From NCBI GenBank assembly GCA_030295235.1, contig AP026135.1:1164001-1228000 (forward strand): a DNA stretch of 64,000 nt. Reading direction: 5' to 3'. Position numbers and translations under genes: made by a program. How positions within the stretch are numbered: the first letter of the stretch is position 1; the number at the start of each line of letters is the position of its first letter. The DNA is from Fistulifera solaris (lineage: Eukaryota; Bacillariophyta; Bacillariophyceae; Naviculales; Stauroneidaceae). The notes under the pieces were generated by a model. That model was not told the DNA's origin and searched no databases. It saw nothing but the letters and a program-made list of their open reading frames with translations. Below, piece after piece: positions 18,132 through 27,435 of the stretch.

Positions 18132-19889
18132 TTACAACGCTTTGTCCTTGATTGATACTGGACTACTGCTGTAGCGTTCAAACGGAAGTATTGATACTAA
18201 TCGAAACACCGCCCAAAGATAGGCAACTCCTATCAAGGCACAACCAAACACACTCCACAAGACGGGAAACAAATCCGGCCAGTGTGCTGGTGGCACAACC
18301 CAACATTCGATTACGTGCAATAAAAACATGAGCATGTACGCCATTGGGCAGAACCAAAGTGCTATTCGTGATGCCTTTCTTGTCGGAGTTGAATCGAGTT
18401 CAGCCCAGAGTTGTAGAACGCTTACAAAGATGATGCCAACGGCCACGTAGGCCGTTTGCAACCGATCAATGACGAGCAACGGCCACATAGTCCACATGGA
18501 AACAAACGAAAAGAATTCCACCAGTGTCGGCGCTTCATTCCACAAGAGTGAAAGGGGTGCAGTAGCCATCAACAAGCTCTTCTCGTGAACCTGGAAACTG
18601 GCCAGAAAGAACGCCAAGGCGCAAGCACTGGTGGCCCATAATAAAACTCGCTCTTGTTCTCGCTGTGATTGCGTTGTTGCTACGGTGCTCCTTCCAATCG
18701 GATGCCGTTGTCCTACACGAAAGACTTGTACGCAAACGGGTAACATGAGCAACGCAGTGAGCCCCAGAGAGGCACGGAATTGATTCGCCGCTGATAATCG
18801 TTGCCGTATGCGAAAGGGTCGAATCGACAAAGCACACCACACATTGGCAACTTTGCCTTCAAACAATCCACGTTGCAGCGGGAATATCCGAATCAGTATT
18901 TGCTTCAGCTCTCTCCATGGATCAGATGGAGTGGCAGAGAATACAATAGGTCCCCAGAGTAGCAAAAACGTCAAGAGTACTGTGCCTCCGAGTAAAAGTA
19001 ACGAACGAAGAAAGGTCTTACGATGAGCGTAACACCGTCCCAACAAATAGCAACCCACCACTGGTGCATAATACAGTGTCATTTGTTTGAAGGAAAGGGC
19101 CATACAAAAAGCGATAGCTCCAAGTAAAACACCTCGTGTTGTTAGTTGTGTGATCCAGTAAAAAGACCACAACGACAATCCCAAGGCTGTTGTATTGTAT
19201 TGAAAGTGCCCATGATCGATCAACACCAGTGCTGGTTGCAGGAGTGCAAAGACATACGAAAAGAGGTTAAGTTCTTGCGGGTGCTGTTCATGTCGTCGTC
19301 GACGACACCATACATAGATTGATGTAAAGTAAAGCAAGACATCCAAGCCTAAGACTGTCGCTCGCATGAACGGTTTGTGTCGAATCTCCTCTTCATATCC
19401 ACGTGATGTAAACAAAGCCACCGTTTCGGGTCCTACAAGAGTATGAGATAGATATCCACATATATACGACACATATGCCGTCAAAGGCGGATAATCCAGT
19501 CCCCAGTACTCCAAATCGTAGTGATACCATTCGTGCAACGGCAAATGATACGTCAATTCCATCCAATGTCGTTGCGCTTCATAGTCTCCTCCGTATGCTT
19601 GTTTCGCACCGTGATGATTGTTTTGTCCCGAATGCGGTTGAAATCCGATTAAAACGCGATAGAATATAAGAAGTAACGTAACAGTGATTGTTGTGAGGCT
19701 GGTGGATGAGAATACAATGCCATTTTGTTGTTGCTGTAATGACGCTGAAGAGTATTTCTGTTCTGCTGCACGCTGATTATCCTCCATTCTGTTTCGATAG
19801 TTTCGTTCAAAATGTTGACACAGATAGTTTAAATCAGAATCAACAGATGCTACAACATAAAGATGCTTTTGTTCTTTTAAAAAAACCAT
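18132..19889 (-). CDS. ALG6-type glucosyltransferase of the ER
   Basis: Adds the first glucose to the dolichol-linked Man9GlcNAc2 precursor of N-glycans, in the ER membrane. The 585-residue multipass protein has the family signature GDYEAQRHWMELTYHLP, YWGLDYPPLTAY in the first luminal loop, and LIDHGHFQYN. About ten hydrophobic helices follow. The catalytic Asp is expected in the GDYEAQ loop. The frame begins at 19889, but an internal ATG at 19787 (MEDNQRAAEQ) is an equally possible start. It converges on the CXXC-SET gene and diverges from the HCF101-like gene. Confidence 0.9.
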   Translation of the reverse strand: MVFLKEQKHLYVVASVDSDLNYLCQHFERNYRNRMEDNQRAAEQKYSSASLQQQQNGIVFSSTSLTTITVTLLLIFYRVLIGFQPHSGQNNHHGAKQAYGGDYEAQRHWMELTYHLPLHEWYHYDLEYWGLDYPPLTAYVSYICGYLSHTLVGPETVALFTSRGYEEEIRHKPFMRATVLGLDVLLYFTSIYVWCRRRRHEQHPQELNLFSYVFALLQPALVLIDHGHFQYNTTALGLSLWSFYWITQLTTRGVLLGAIAFCMALSFKQMTLYYAPVVGCYLLGRCYAHRKTFLRSLLLLGGTVLLTFLLLWGPIVFSATPSDPWRELKQILIRIFPLQRGLFEGKVANVWCALSIRPFRIRQRLSAANQFRASLGLTALLMLPVCVQVFRVGQRHPIGRSTVATTQSQREQERVLLWATSACALAFFLASFQVHEKSLLMATAPLSLLWNEAPTLVEFFSFVSMWTMWPLLVIDRLQTAYVAVGIIFVSVLQLWAELDSTPTRKASRIALWFCPMAYMLMFLLHVIECWVVPPAHWPDLFPVLWSVFGCALIGVAYLWAVFRLVSILPFERYSSSPVSIKDKAL

Positions 19890-20678
19890 CCATCATTGGT
19901 TGTGTCTTGTGGTTATAAGCTACGTAGTACTTTTGTACGTTGCACGTTATGGTTATCCAGATTTGATTGATGACTGATGACTGAACTGCAGTCGTGGCAA
20001 AAGTTGCTTACACTTTGGGCCTATAGTTATCCCAAAGACAACAGTCTCGATGTGCATTGCAAATAATACTGATAAAGGTGAATACTTCGTGACAACGACA
20101 ACTGCAGCTTTTCAAACAAAAAGAACGAATGGAGTTTGGGCAGCTGTTCGGCTCGTCGAAAAGCATGACTCCTCATGACTCATGACTGAAATGCTAAGAT
20201 AAATACGAAAGGCAGCGATTTCGCCAAGGATTTTTGGCACGAGGTACCGGGTATCGAGGTGTGTATTGCAAATTACAAATACAATGCTGATGACTGATGA
20301 TTACTGTCTTTTTTTATAACAAGTGGCAAGTGGCAACTGGCAGTTCGGCTCCGTCCGAAAAGCATGTCTCCTCATTCCTCATGACTCATGACCTGAAATA
20401 ATGCAGTCGTTGATAAGTTCCGTCACCAGTCAACACATTGAAGCCATAGTAAAGGACGGCGGCGCACGTTGAAGTTGTGAAAGGGAAAGCGAAAACGTCA
20501 CGCAAATTTTTGTCCCCATCCTTACAATTGCAACGCTCTTTTTTTCTTTGCAGCCGAACAATGGCCGCCGATGTACAAAAGTATACCAGGTGCTTGTAAG
20601 GTATAAAGCTTCAAACCGAAGGGCAGTTATACAGAGAGAAACACCAAGCATCACGACATATCTTCAGGCTTCTCTTCT
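19890..20678. other. Divergent intergenic region with an imperfect ~200-bp duplication
   Basis: Between ALG6 and HCF101-like. Two diverged copies of one segment lie at about 20040-20200 and 20250-20400. Both contain TTCGGCTC with GAAAAGCATG, then a CTCATGACTCATGACTGAAAT-like string. The TGACTCA core resembles a bZIP site. A 74-residue minus-strand frame here is not convincing. Confidence 0.5.
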
Positions 20679-22388
20679 ATGTTCACAATGAACCGTTTCA
20701 CTGCTTTACGATTCGTGACGACAGTCTTCCTGTTTCCGACGGCAACCTTGTCGTTTGCACCTCAACCGATCAGTCGTTCGACATCGACTACGCTTTCTCT
20801 CTCCTTCTTTTCTGCTTTACACACCACAACACGTCTCAAAGATGCTAGCAGTACAAATAGGGAAATTCCTACCGAATGGCAAGGCGTTGTTTTATCGAAA
20901 TTAAAACAAATTCAAGATCCTGATTTGATGGTCGATATTGTGACGGCTGGATTTTGTCAAAATTTGAAGTACGATCCCATCAATTCGAAATTATCCATGG
21001 ATTTAGAATTAACGACACCGGCCTGTCCGGTCAAAGATCAATTTCAACGAGATTGTGAACAGTTGTTGCTAGAATTGCCATGGATTCAACAAGTTGAAGT
21101 GACTCTCACGGCACAGCCACAGGGCACTTCCTCGACATCTTTGACTGGTTTAGCACAGGTCGGTGCCATTGTAGCCGTTTCTTCGTGTAAAGGAGGTGTC
21201 GGAAAATCAACCACGGCCGTCAATTTGGCCTTTTCCTTGCAACAGCTGGGGGCGACGGTTGGAATTTTAGATACCGACTTGTACGGACCCAGTTTACCCA
21301 CCATGGTGACACCCGATGATGATATTGTGCGCTTCGTGGGTCGACAAATTGCGCCGTTACAACGCAATGGCGTACGATTGTTGAGTTTTGGGCACATTCA
21401 CGATCAAGCGGCCGTTATGCGTGGTGCCATGGTTACGCAGTTGCTGGAACAGTTCCTCGATGTGTGTCAGTGGGGTAAACTCGATTATCTCATTGTGGAT
21501 ATGCCACCGGGGACGGGTGATATTCCCTTGACGTTGACACAGAAACTCAATTTGACGGCAGCTGTCATTGTGACCACACCGACGGAACTCAGCTTTCAAG
21601 ATGTCAAGAAAGGAATTGAAATGTTTGACACCGTCCAAGTACCGTGCATTGCTGTAGTAGAAAATATGGCGCATTACGAATTGCCGGAATCGATGAAAGA
21701 AACCGTCGCAAAAGCGGTTCAACAATCGTCTTATGTTACTGACGCGGAACAAGTCACACAAGAAGTGTGGAAAGCGTTGCAGAATACGCCTTTGCCTATT
21801 TTTGGAGCCGGCCACCGATCGACGTTGCAACAAATGTACGGCATTGAACAACATTTCAAAGTACCACTTATGGATCAAGTGGCGTATGAAGGAGATCATG
21901 GGACACCATTTGTGTTACAACAGCCCGATTCCTCCGCTACGCGTGTTTACAGATCACTAGCACAAGCCGTGGTCCAAGAAGTCGCCAAGGTCAAATACAC
22001 ACACCCAAATCAGCGTTTGTCTTTAGAATACAATCGAGATACGCATGTTGTGGCTTTGAAACAAGGTACCAGTCCACAAGAAGAAGAGATTAGTACGTTG
22101 TCTCCAGCGACCATTCGTCGTGCTTGTCGTTGTGCGGCATGTGTTGAAGAATTGACCGGTCGACAAATCTTGTTGCCGAGTATGGTGTCGGAGAATATTT
22201 CACCACTTCGCATGCAATCGGTAGGAAACTATGCCTGGAGTATTGATTGGAGTGATGGACATCGGTCCTTATATCCTGAAAAGAGTCTTCGGGCCCTGGG
22301 ATCACAAAAGCAAAAACCAACTACAAAAGACTCGTCGTCGGCGACACCAGCGTCGGTGGTGAGAGAACGCGTACAAGAGCGTGTTTAG
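20679..22388 (+). CDS. HCF101: HCF101-like Fe-S scaffold, plastid
   Basis: A P-loop ATPase scaffold of the Mrp/ApbC/Nbp35 group; in plants HCF101 supplies 4Fe-4S clusters to photosystem I. The 569-residue protein begins with a signal peptide ending TLS-FAPQ, the diatom plastid motif. Domains in order are DUF59/MIP18 (~65-145, with TTPACPVKDQF), Mrp ATPase (CKGGVGKST at ~170, DTDLYGPSLPT, DMPPGTGD) and DUF971 (~460-540, WSDGHRSLYP). Two differences stand out. The sequence after VENM is AHYE, without the Cys I remember in plant HCF101. The DUF971 part carries CRCAACVEE, a Cys cluster that might bind metal. It converges on the aminotransferase gene. Confidence 0.92.
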   Translation: MFTMNRFTALRFVTTVFLFPTATLSFAPQPISRSTSTTLSLSFFSALHTTTRLKDASSTNREIPTEWQGVVLSKLKQIQDPDLMVDIVTAGFCQNLKYDPINSKLSMDLELTTPACPVKDQFQRDCEQLLLELPWIQQVEVTLTAQPQGTSSTSLTGLAQVGAIVAVSSCKGGVGKSTTAVNLAFSLQQLGATVGILDTDLYGPSLPTMVTPDDDIVRFVGRQIAPLQRNGVRLLSFGHIHDQAAVMRGAMVTQLLEQFLDVCQWGKLDYLIVDMPPGTGDIPLTLTQKLNLTAAVIVTTPTELSFQDVKKGIEMFDTVQVPCIAVVENMAHYELPESMKETVAKAVQQSSYVTDAEQVTQEVWKALQNTPLPIFGAGHRSTLQQMYGIEQHFKVPLMDQVAYEGDHGTPFVLQQPDSSATRVYRSLAQAVVQEVAKVKYTHPNQRLSLEYNRDTHVVALKQGTSPQEEEISTLSPATIRRACRCAACVEELTGRQILLPSMVSENISPLRMQSVGNYAWSIDWSDGHRSLYPEKSLRALGSQKQKPTTKDSSSATPASVVRERVQERV

Positions 22389-22484
22389 AATGACAGAGCA
22401 CATCATATCAAATAAATCATTCAATCTGCACCTTTCTAATGTTTATGGTATTCTTCTCTATCAAAATGTAATTTGAGATCTTGA

Positions 22485-24033
22485 CTATTCTGTGACATTC
22501 ACACAAGCCTGCTCTAAAAAGGAAATGATCCGATGTCCTGCTTCTTCCAATACGGCTGTGGGTGCCCCAAACACGATACGGAAAAAGTTATCCGACGCTT
22601 TCATTCCGAAGCAAGATCCTGGCAACACAAGTACGTTTTCTTGCCGCAACAATTCGCGAGTCCATTCGGCATCGGTTTTCACGATACTTTGGCGACGAGG
22701 AGGCACGATTTGAACCATCAGATACATGGCGCCCTGCGGGTGATACACCTTCAAGTACGGCGACTGTCGCAGCACTCGTTCGACGGCGTGCGCCTGCTGT
22801 CGCAATTTGTGACGCCACTCCTGTTTCCAGACGACAATTGTCGTGTCATCGGGCCCCGTGGACGTGAGAGCAGCTGGAATCGCCCACTGTACGACATGAC
22901 TGGCACCCATGATCACTTGCGCCAATTGTTGAGCTCCATGTCGAATGGATTGCAATGTACCGTAAATGCTGTATATTGTTGCAAAGGACAAATGAGATTA
23001 ACTACACAACAACGCCACTTGTCAAACTTCACATGGACTTACTTGTCATGAAACACGAGCCAACCGACACGCCATCCAGGAACCAAATACTGCTTCCCCA
23101 ACCCAGAAGCTTGGATGATCGGCACATGCGGCGACGGAATCATATCGTTGCGAACATTCGCCAAGCTATGAAAGGCACACCTGTCGTGCAGTGTCATATC
23201 CCCATAGATTTCATCGGAAATGACCATGAGATGGTATTTGTCACACAACTGCAAAAATTTTTGCAAATGAGTCTTGGAAAAGACGGCTCCGGTCGGATTC
23301 GACGGATTGTTGATGAGAATCGCTTTAAAGTGATGGTTGTTGGGCTGTTGCAACAAGGTTTCCAGTTCTACTAAATCCATGTACCATTCTTCCGTCTCAT
23401 TGTTGTATTTCAAAGGATAAGATTGTGTTTGACATCCTAACGAGTGACAAATGACATTGTAAAGTGGAAATCCTGGACACGGAATCAACAATACATCGTG
23501 AGGAGGCTGTAATGTGGCACGGAATAAGAGTTCCAGAGCACCTGAACATCCGTTGGTGATAATGACATGATCCGGTGTTACGTGTAATGTCGGAACACCA
23601 TTTTCGCAATTGCTATGCGACGCGATCGCTTGACGAGCTGACAGCATCCCGACTGCCGGGATATAGCCCGTTGATTGGAGGAGATGTTGTTGAATGGCTT
23701 GTACTACCACTGGACAAGGAGGAAAATAAGAGGACGGGTCACCCAACTGAAGACCGAATTGGATACTTTAAAAGTAAGTATCGATAGAGAAAGAAACAAT
23801 ATACATCATCTCTTTCCCAGTTTACTACTTACCGCAAGTGAAATATATGATTTGTCATGCTCTTGCACTGATGCAAGGAAAGGATCGACAATAGCGCGGA
23901 TAGGATTATAGGTTCTTTGCGCTTCCTTTGATGCGGGTATCACCGGCCACTTCAGTGATAAAAGAGTGACTTTGGAGGATGCATTGCCGACTGCTTCTTC
24001 TTCTACACCAACTACCGAAGTTGGAGAAGTCAT
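22485..24033 (-). CDS. Class I aminotransferase, tyrosine aminotransferase-like (spliced)
   Basis: A PLP-dependent enzyme moving amino groups between an amino acid, probably aromatic, and a 2-oxo acid. Exons 23833-24033, 23043-23746 and 22485-22968 give 462 residues. Family motifs are NPIRAIVDPFL and YISLALGDPSSYF across the first splice, TNGCSGALELLF, NNPSNPTGAVF, SDEIYGDM and SGLGKQYLVPGWRVGW, whose Lys binds PLP. NFFRIVFG near the end contains the substrate-carboxylate Arg. No signal peptide is seen, so a cytosolic location is likely. The introns (86 and 74 bp) are supported by frame and by exact homology across both joins. Confidence 0.9.
22969..23042 (-). other. Intron 2 of the aminotransferase gene
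   Basis: 74 bp, GTAAGT donor and ATACAG acceptor; joins VFHD to NIYGTLQS. Confidence 0.85.
23747..23832 (-). other. Intron 1 of the aminotransferase gene
   Basis: 86 bp, GTAAGT donor and TTCAG acceptor; joins SYISLA to LGDPSSYF. Confidence 0.8.
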
Positions 24034-24692
24034 TTCTTCTTCTTGCTCGTGTTCGTTTAAAGTAACTGAATGAACGAATGAACGAATGAAAGGGTGAGTT
24101 GGATGACTTCCTCAAATACAAAGTAATAGACTAGTACTTGTAATGTGATGGAGCGATTTAGTGTGATGTGATCCGGTTATGCGAACACATCACCTCAAAT
24201 GAATATGTTGGGACGATCGGATCAACTGTCATTGATTTCTCCACAAAAGAACAAAATCAAAAGGGGCGTCTCCTTTCCGAATTCCTATCAAAATGCAAAA
24301 CAGAGCGAAAGAATTCTCAATTCATTCACGAATGTTGTCGACACGTACCGTGAGCGTGACTGGAGCGATTTTGATGCTTGATTGATTACCAGTACTCGCA
24401 TTTCTTGCGAAAAGAAAAAAATTCTTTTGGCGCCGTCACAATGAGAGGTAAGATACAAGTTAAATACAAGTTATATTAACAAAGAATACGCCAGCGAGCC
24501 CGTAATCATAATAGCAGCCTAACGCTGATGAAAAGGATAGAAGAGAAAAGATGAAGAGGCACATAATGATTTCATCATTTATGAAATGCTTTCTGTTGCT
24601 CACATGAGCAGATAAGCTGAGAGAATTATTCTAAACAACTGATACCAGCAAGGCCCGCCGCTTGATAGCTCGAAACCAATGACATGTATTCA
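24034..24692. other. Intergenic stretch, no gene seen
   Basis: Between the aminotransferase start and the end of secreted-family member 2. It contains a (GAAC/GAAT) run near 24070-24090. No gene seen. Confidence 0.4.
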
Positions 24693-25181
24693 TCAAACGA
24701 ATTCAACATGGCAGGTCGCATCTGAAATGGCGGCTTGGCAAGAAAGGCTGAGAGCTGTGTTTGTTGAAAGCGCCGCGATGCTCTCCTCACAGTCCTCAAG
24801 AAGCTCTGAACCCAAGTCGTCATCATCGCTGTCCTCATCCAGCTTACGGAGCTGCCGACGGATCCGGCAGTTGAACATTGCCTTGCAGAGAGATGCTGTG
24901 TAATAGCGCCGGCAAAAATCACAGTTTGATGATGTGAGCTTCCGGCGGTCGTCGTCGTTGTTGTCAGAGACTTCCCAATCTGGTGCCTCAAAGTTGTTGG
25001 CAAGAAGAGTCGAATCAAGGTCCGGGAGCATCGCATTAGAAATGTATGCCAATTCACTTGAGTTACAGACGGTCGCGTTGGCTTGCTCGTTGACAAAGTA
25101 GACAACCATCTCGGGGGGCTCTGTCAGTTGTCCAGTGACAGAAGCAAGAGTCGAGAGCAAAGAGACGAGAAGGAACTTCAT
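24693..25181 (-). CDS. Secreted 8-cysteine protein, family member 2
   Basis: 162 residues from the ATG at 25181. The signal peptide MKFLLVSLLSTLASVTG is followed by QL. It has PPEMVVYFVNEQA, the first Cys, NAMLPDLDSTL, NNFEAPDWEV, then DDRRKL before NCDFCRRYYTASLCKAMFNC, RRQLRKL with a run of Asp/Glu, three spaced Cys and a CHVEFV end. All eight Cys match member 1. The acidic insert after RRQLRKL (DEDSDDDD) is specific to this copy. No homologue recognised. Same strand as members 3 and 4, separated by 1.7 and 4.9 kb. Confidence 0.85.
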   Translation of the reverse strand: MKFLLVSLLSTLASVTGQLTEPPEMVVYFVNEQANATVCNSSELAYISNAMLPDLDSTLLANNFEAPDWEVSDNNDDDRRKLTSSNCDFCRRYYTASLCKAMFNCRIRRQLRKLDEDSDDDDLGSELLEDCEESIAALSTNTALSLSCQAAISDATCHVEFV

Positions 25182-25607
25182 GTTAGGCTGCGTTGCTGAA
25201 ATGTCGGTATCGAACGTTTTTTTGATGGAAATGAAATTATGAGAAGTTGATGTTGCAAACGGTTGGAAAAATTGCCAGGTCGTCCAGCATGCGGAGGCAG
25301 ATTTTTTGTTATGTGGGTTCGTCCAAGAATGACGACTCACACTAAACATTAGTTAATGTTGTGACCAGCAAGACTTAACAGCTTATGGATGAGTGCCGGA
25401 CCAGTAGAATTCACGGTCGACGTTGTTCGAAGAACAAATAGCATCCGTTTTCTTTCTTTTGGTTGCTGCTTAGACAATAATTGACAAAGCCTTTTTCCCT
25501 TTTCGACAGATTGCAGATTGCTGATTGCTACAAACTTTTCCAACCAAAAAGGGAAGAAAGGGTCACGTGCACCATTAAGTGGAGTCGGGGATAAAGGCAT
25601 AAATACT

Positions 25608-25630
25608 TACATAGTAACACCCGCTTTCAA
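25608..25630. repeat. Diverged terminus of dispersed TIR element
   Basis: TTACATAGTAACACCCGCTTT differs at few bases from the terminal TTACATAGTCACACCCGTTT of the 31.3-kb element. Only the end is recognisable. Confidence 0.45.
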
Positions 25631-26280
25631 CTAAAGGTACAAGCTACTTGGTATTAATAAATACAAGAACAGAAAACGCAAGACTCCTCTCTCTGAGAAA
25701 TCGATCATTAATCCAGAATCCAGAGTCCAGACTTATTATACATACGAAACAGAAAAGGTGAAACAGGTTTAAATTTTTTAAAGGAAGAATAATACTCGAT
25801 ATTCCAAAACGGAGTTCGGAGTATATAAATGGGAGAGTGGCTTAAATGTAAGCGAATAATGATGCTATACAAAGTTCAATTTAAACACGCACAGCGCACA
25901 GCCCGCCTTCACACGACCCACAACCACGACATCTCCTATCTCTGACGTCTGACTCTGACGTCTCTGACATCTGAAATGACTCTGACACCTGACACTGGTA
26001 AACGTCATGAAGCGACACAAGACGCAATTCCATGTTCTCTGATCCCTACCAGTATCTACGACGAGGCAGAATTTTAACGTCCTTCCCAGGTACGGTACGG
26101 TACGGTACCGGTAGTACAAATGCCTCGAATCTTCAGTACGAGGCGTTCAAATCTGCTGCCGCAGCAGGACATTGCATAGAGTTTGACAAGGATCTCAAAG
26201 GAGTATAGGATCTTGCGACTTGCGACCCCGCCAGATTTTCACGTCCTTTACCATTCGCATGCCGCTCAACCTTTTTGGGC

Positions 26281-26302
26281 CTCGAGCCTCGAGCCTCGAG
26301 CC
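26281..26302. repeat. CTCGAGC tandem repeat
   Basis: Three 7-bp units CTCGAGC in a row, followed by a T-rich stretch. Confidence 0.6.
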
Positions 26303-26362
26303 TTTTTTATTTTTACCTGGTAAGAGGCCGACAGAAAACCTCGGGTGACACGTCATCTGGTC

Positions 26363-26443
26363 TGTCACGGATGTGACGTTAGATCTCCGGGGAGCGAGCC
26401 CCTCGGTTGCGGAAAGGGCGAGAACGAAAAAAGCTCCCCGGAG
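26363..26443. other. Nested inverted repeats, possible structured RNA
   Basis: GTCAC-GGAT-GTGAC forms a 5-bp hairpin near 26364-26377. CTCCGGGGAGC (26385-26395) pairs perfectly with GCTCCCCGGAG (26433-26443) around a 37-base loop that itself holds GCCC and GGGC arms. GC content is well above the surroundings. No family recognised. Confidence 0.45.
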
Positions 26444-26862
26444 TCAGACGCCAAAGTCGGCTAGTAAAAATCTAAGTCGACGTGATTGCGGTTTACAAAG
26501 AATAGTAGAGTCTTCGTAGAGAGAGCTAGATCATTGCCACCACTGATGTAGCCTCTCTATTGCCTCGTCACTCATCGCTCATCGAATTCAACTGTAATCT
26601 GCCAGATGACTAAAGCTAGCGTTTTCTTCCTACGTCGTAAGAGTGAACAGTGGAACGGAGTAGAGATACCGAAACCAAAACAGTACGATGATATCTTTGC
26701 TTGCTGCCATGCTAAAGCTCAAGTTATAACATGCGTTATTCTTTAACAACTAAAATGTCCAATATCCTTATGTGAATCTTTTGGCGTGGACACGATCTTT
26801 CCGCTACGATATGTAACTATGAATAAGACTCCTTGCAATTGCCTTGAATCTGTTCTCGGTCT

Positions 26863-27435
26863 CTAGATGAACTCCACATGGCAGACAGACGATCGTAGAG
26901 CGGCTTTGCAAGAACGGCTGAGGAATTTGCTAGAAGATAGACTGTTAACATTTTGCTTGCATTCAAGCAAAACGTCAGCAGATAGATCAGTCAGTTTTCT
27001 GCCATCATCTTGACGTTTGCGAAGCTGACGACGGAACCCACAGTTGAACATTGCATTGCAGTAGCTACGCGGGTAAAGCCGTCTGCAAAAGTCGCAGTTG
27101 TTGGAAGAGACGGCTGCGCTGAATGAGCCGAAAGTTCCGGAGTCAAGGACCGCTTCGGCATCAATGAGCTTGCGTTTTGCGGCGTCGGCAGTTACCTTCC
27201 ACTTGGGAACTTCGTAGTTGTTTGCAAGCAGTGCCATGTCAATGTCGGGGATCATCTTGCTGTCAAGGAATAAAAGCTCTTGCTCGGTACACGAAGTCGG
27301 CCCGGCTTGCTCGTTTACGTAGTATACGACCATTTCAGGTGCCTCCATCGGCGCTCGAGCTGCATCATCAAGCGTCATGAGTTGTCCATTGACAACAGCG
27401 AGAGCTGAAAGCAAGGTGGGAAGAAGAAACCTCAT
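26863..27435 (-). CDS. Secreted 8-cysteine protein, family member 3
   Basis: 190 residues from the ATG at 27435. The signal peptide MRFLLPTLLSALAVVNG is followed by QL. It then has APEMVVYYVNEQAG, the first Cys, DSKMIPDIDMAL, NNYEVPKWKV, and AKRKL. A longer linker leads to NCDFCRRLYPRSYCNAMFNC, RRQLRKRQ, RKL, three spaced Cys and a CHVEFI end. All eight mature Cys match the other members. It is the longest copy because of an insert of ~20 residues before CDFC. Function unknown; export is predicted from the signal peptide. Confidence 0.85.
   Translation of the reverse strand: MRFLLPTLLSALAVVNGQLMTLDDAARAPMEAPEMVVYYVNEQAGPTSCTEQELLFLDSKMIPDIDMALLANNYEVPKWKVTADAAKRKLIDAEAVLDSGTFGSFSAAVSSNNCDFCRRLYPRSYCNAMFNCGFRRQLRKRQDDGRKLTDLSADVLLECKQNVNSLSSSKFLSRSCKAALRSSVCHVEFI

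Larger units (their letters stand above)
25182..26862. other. Intergenic stretch with short repeats and hairpins
   Basis: 1.7 kb between members 2 and 3. It holds a diverged end of the TIR element (25608-25630), TACGG repeats at about 26091-26112, three CTCGAGC units at about 26281-26302 and the inverted repeats at 26363-26443. No gene seen. Confidence 0.5.
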
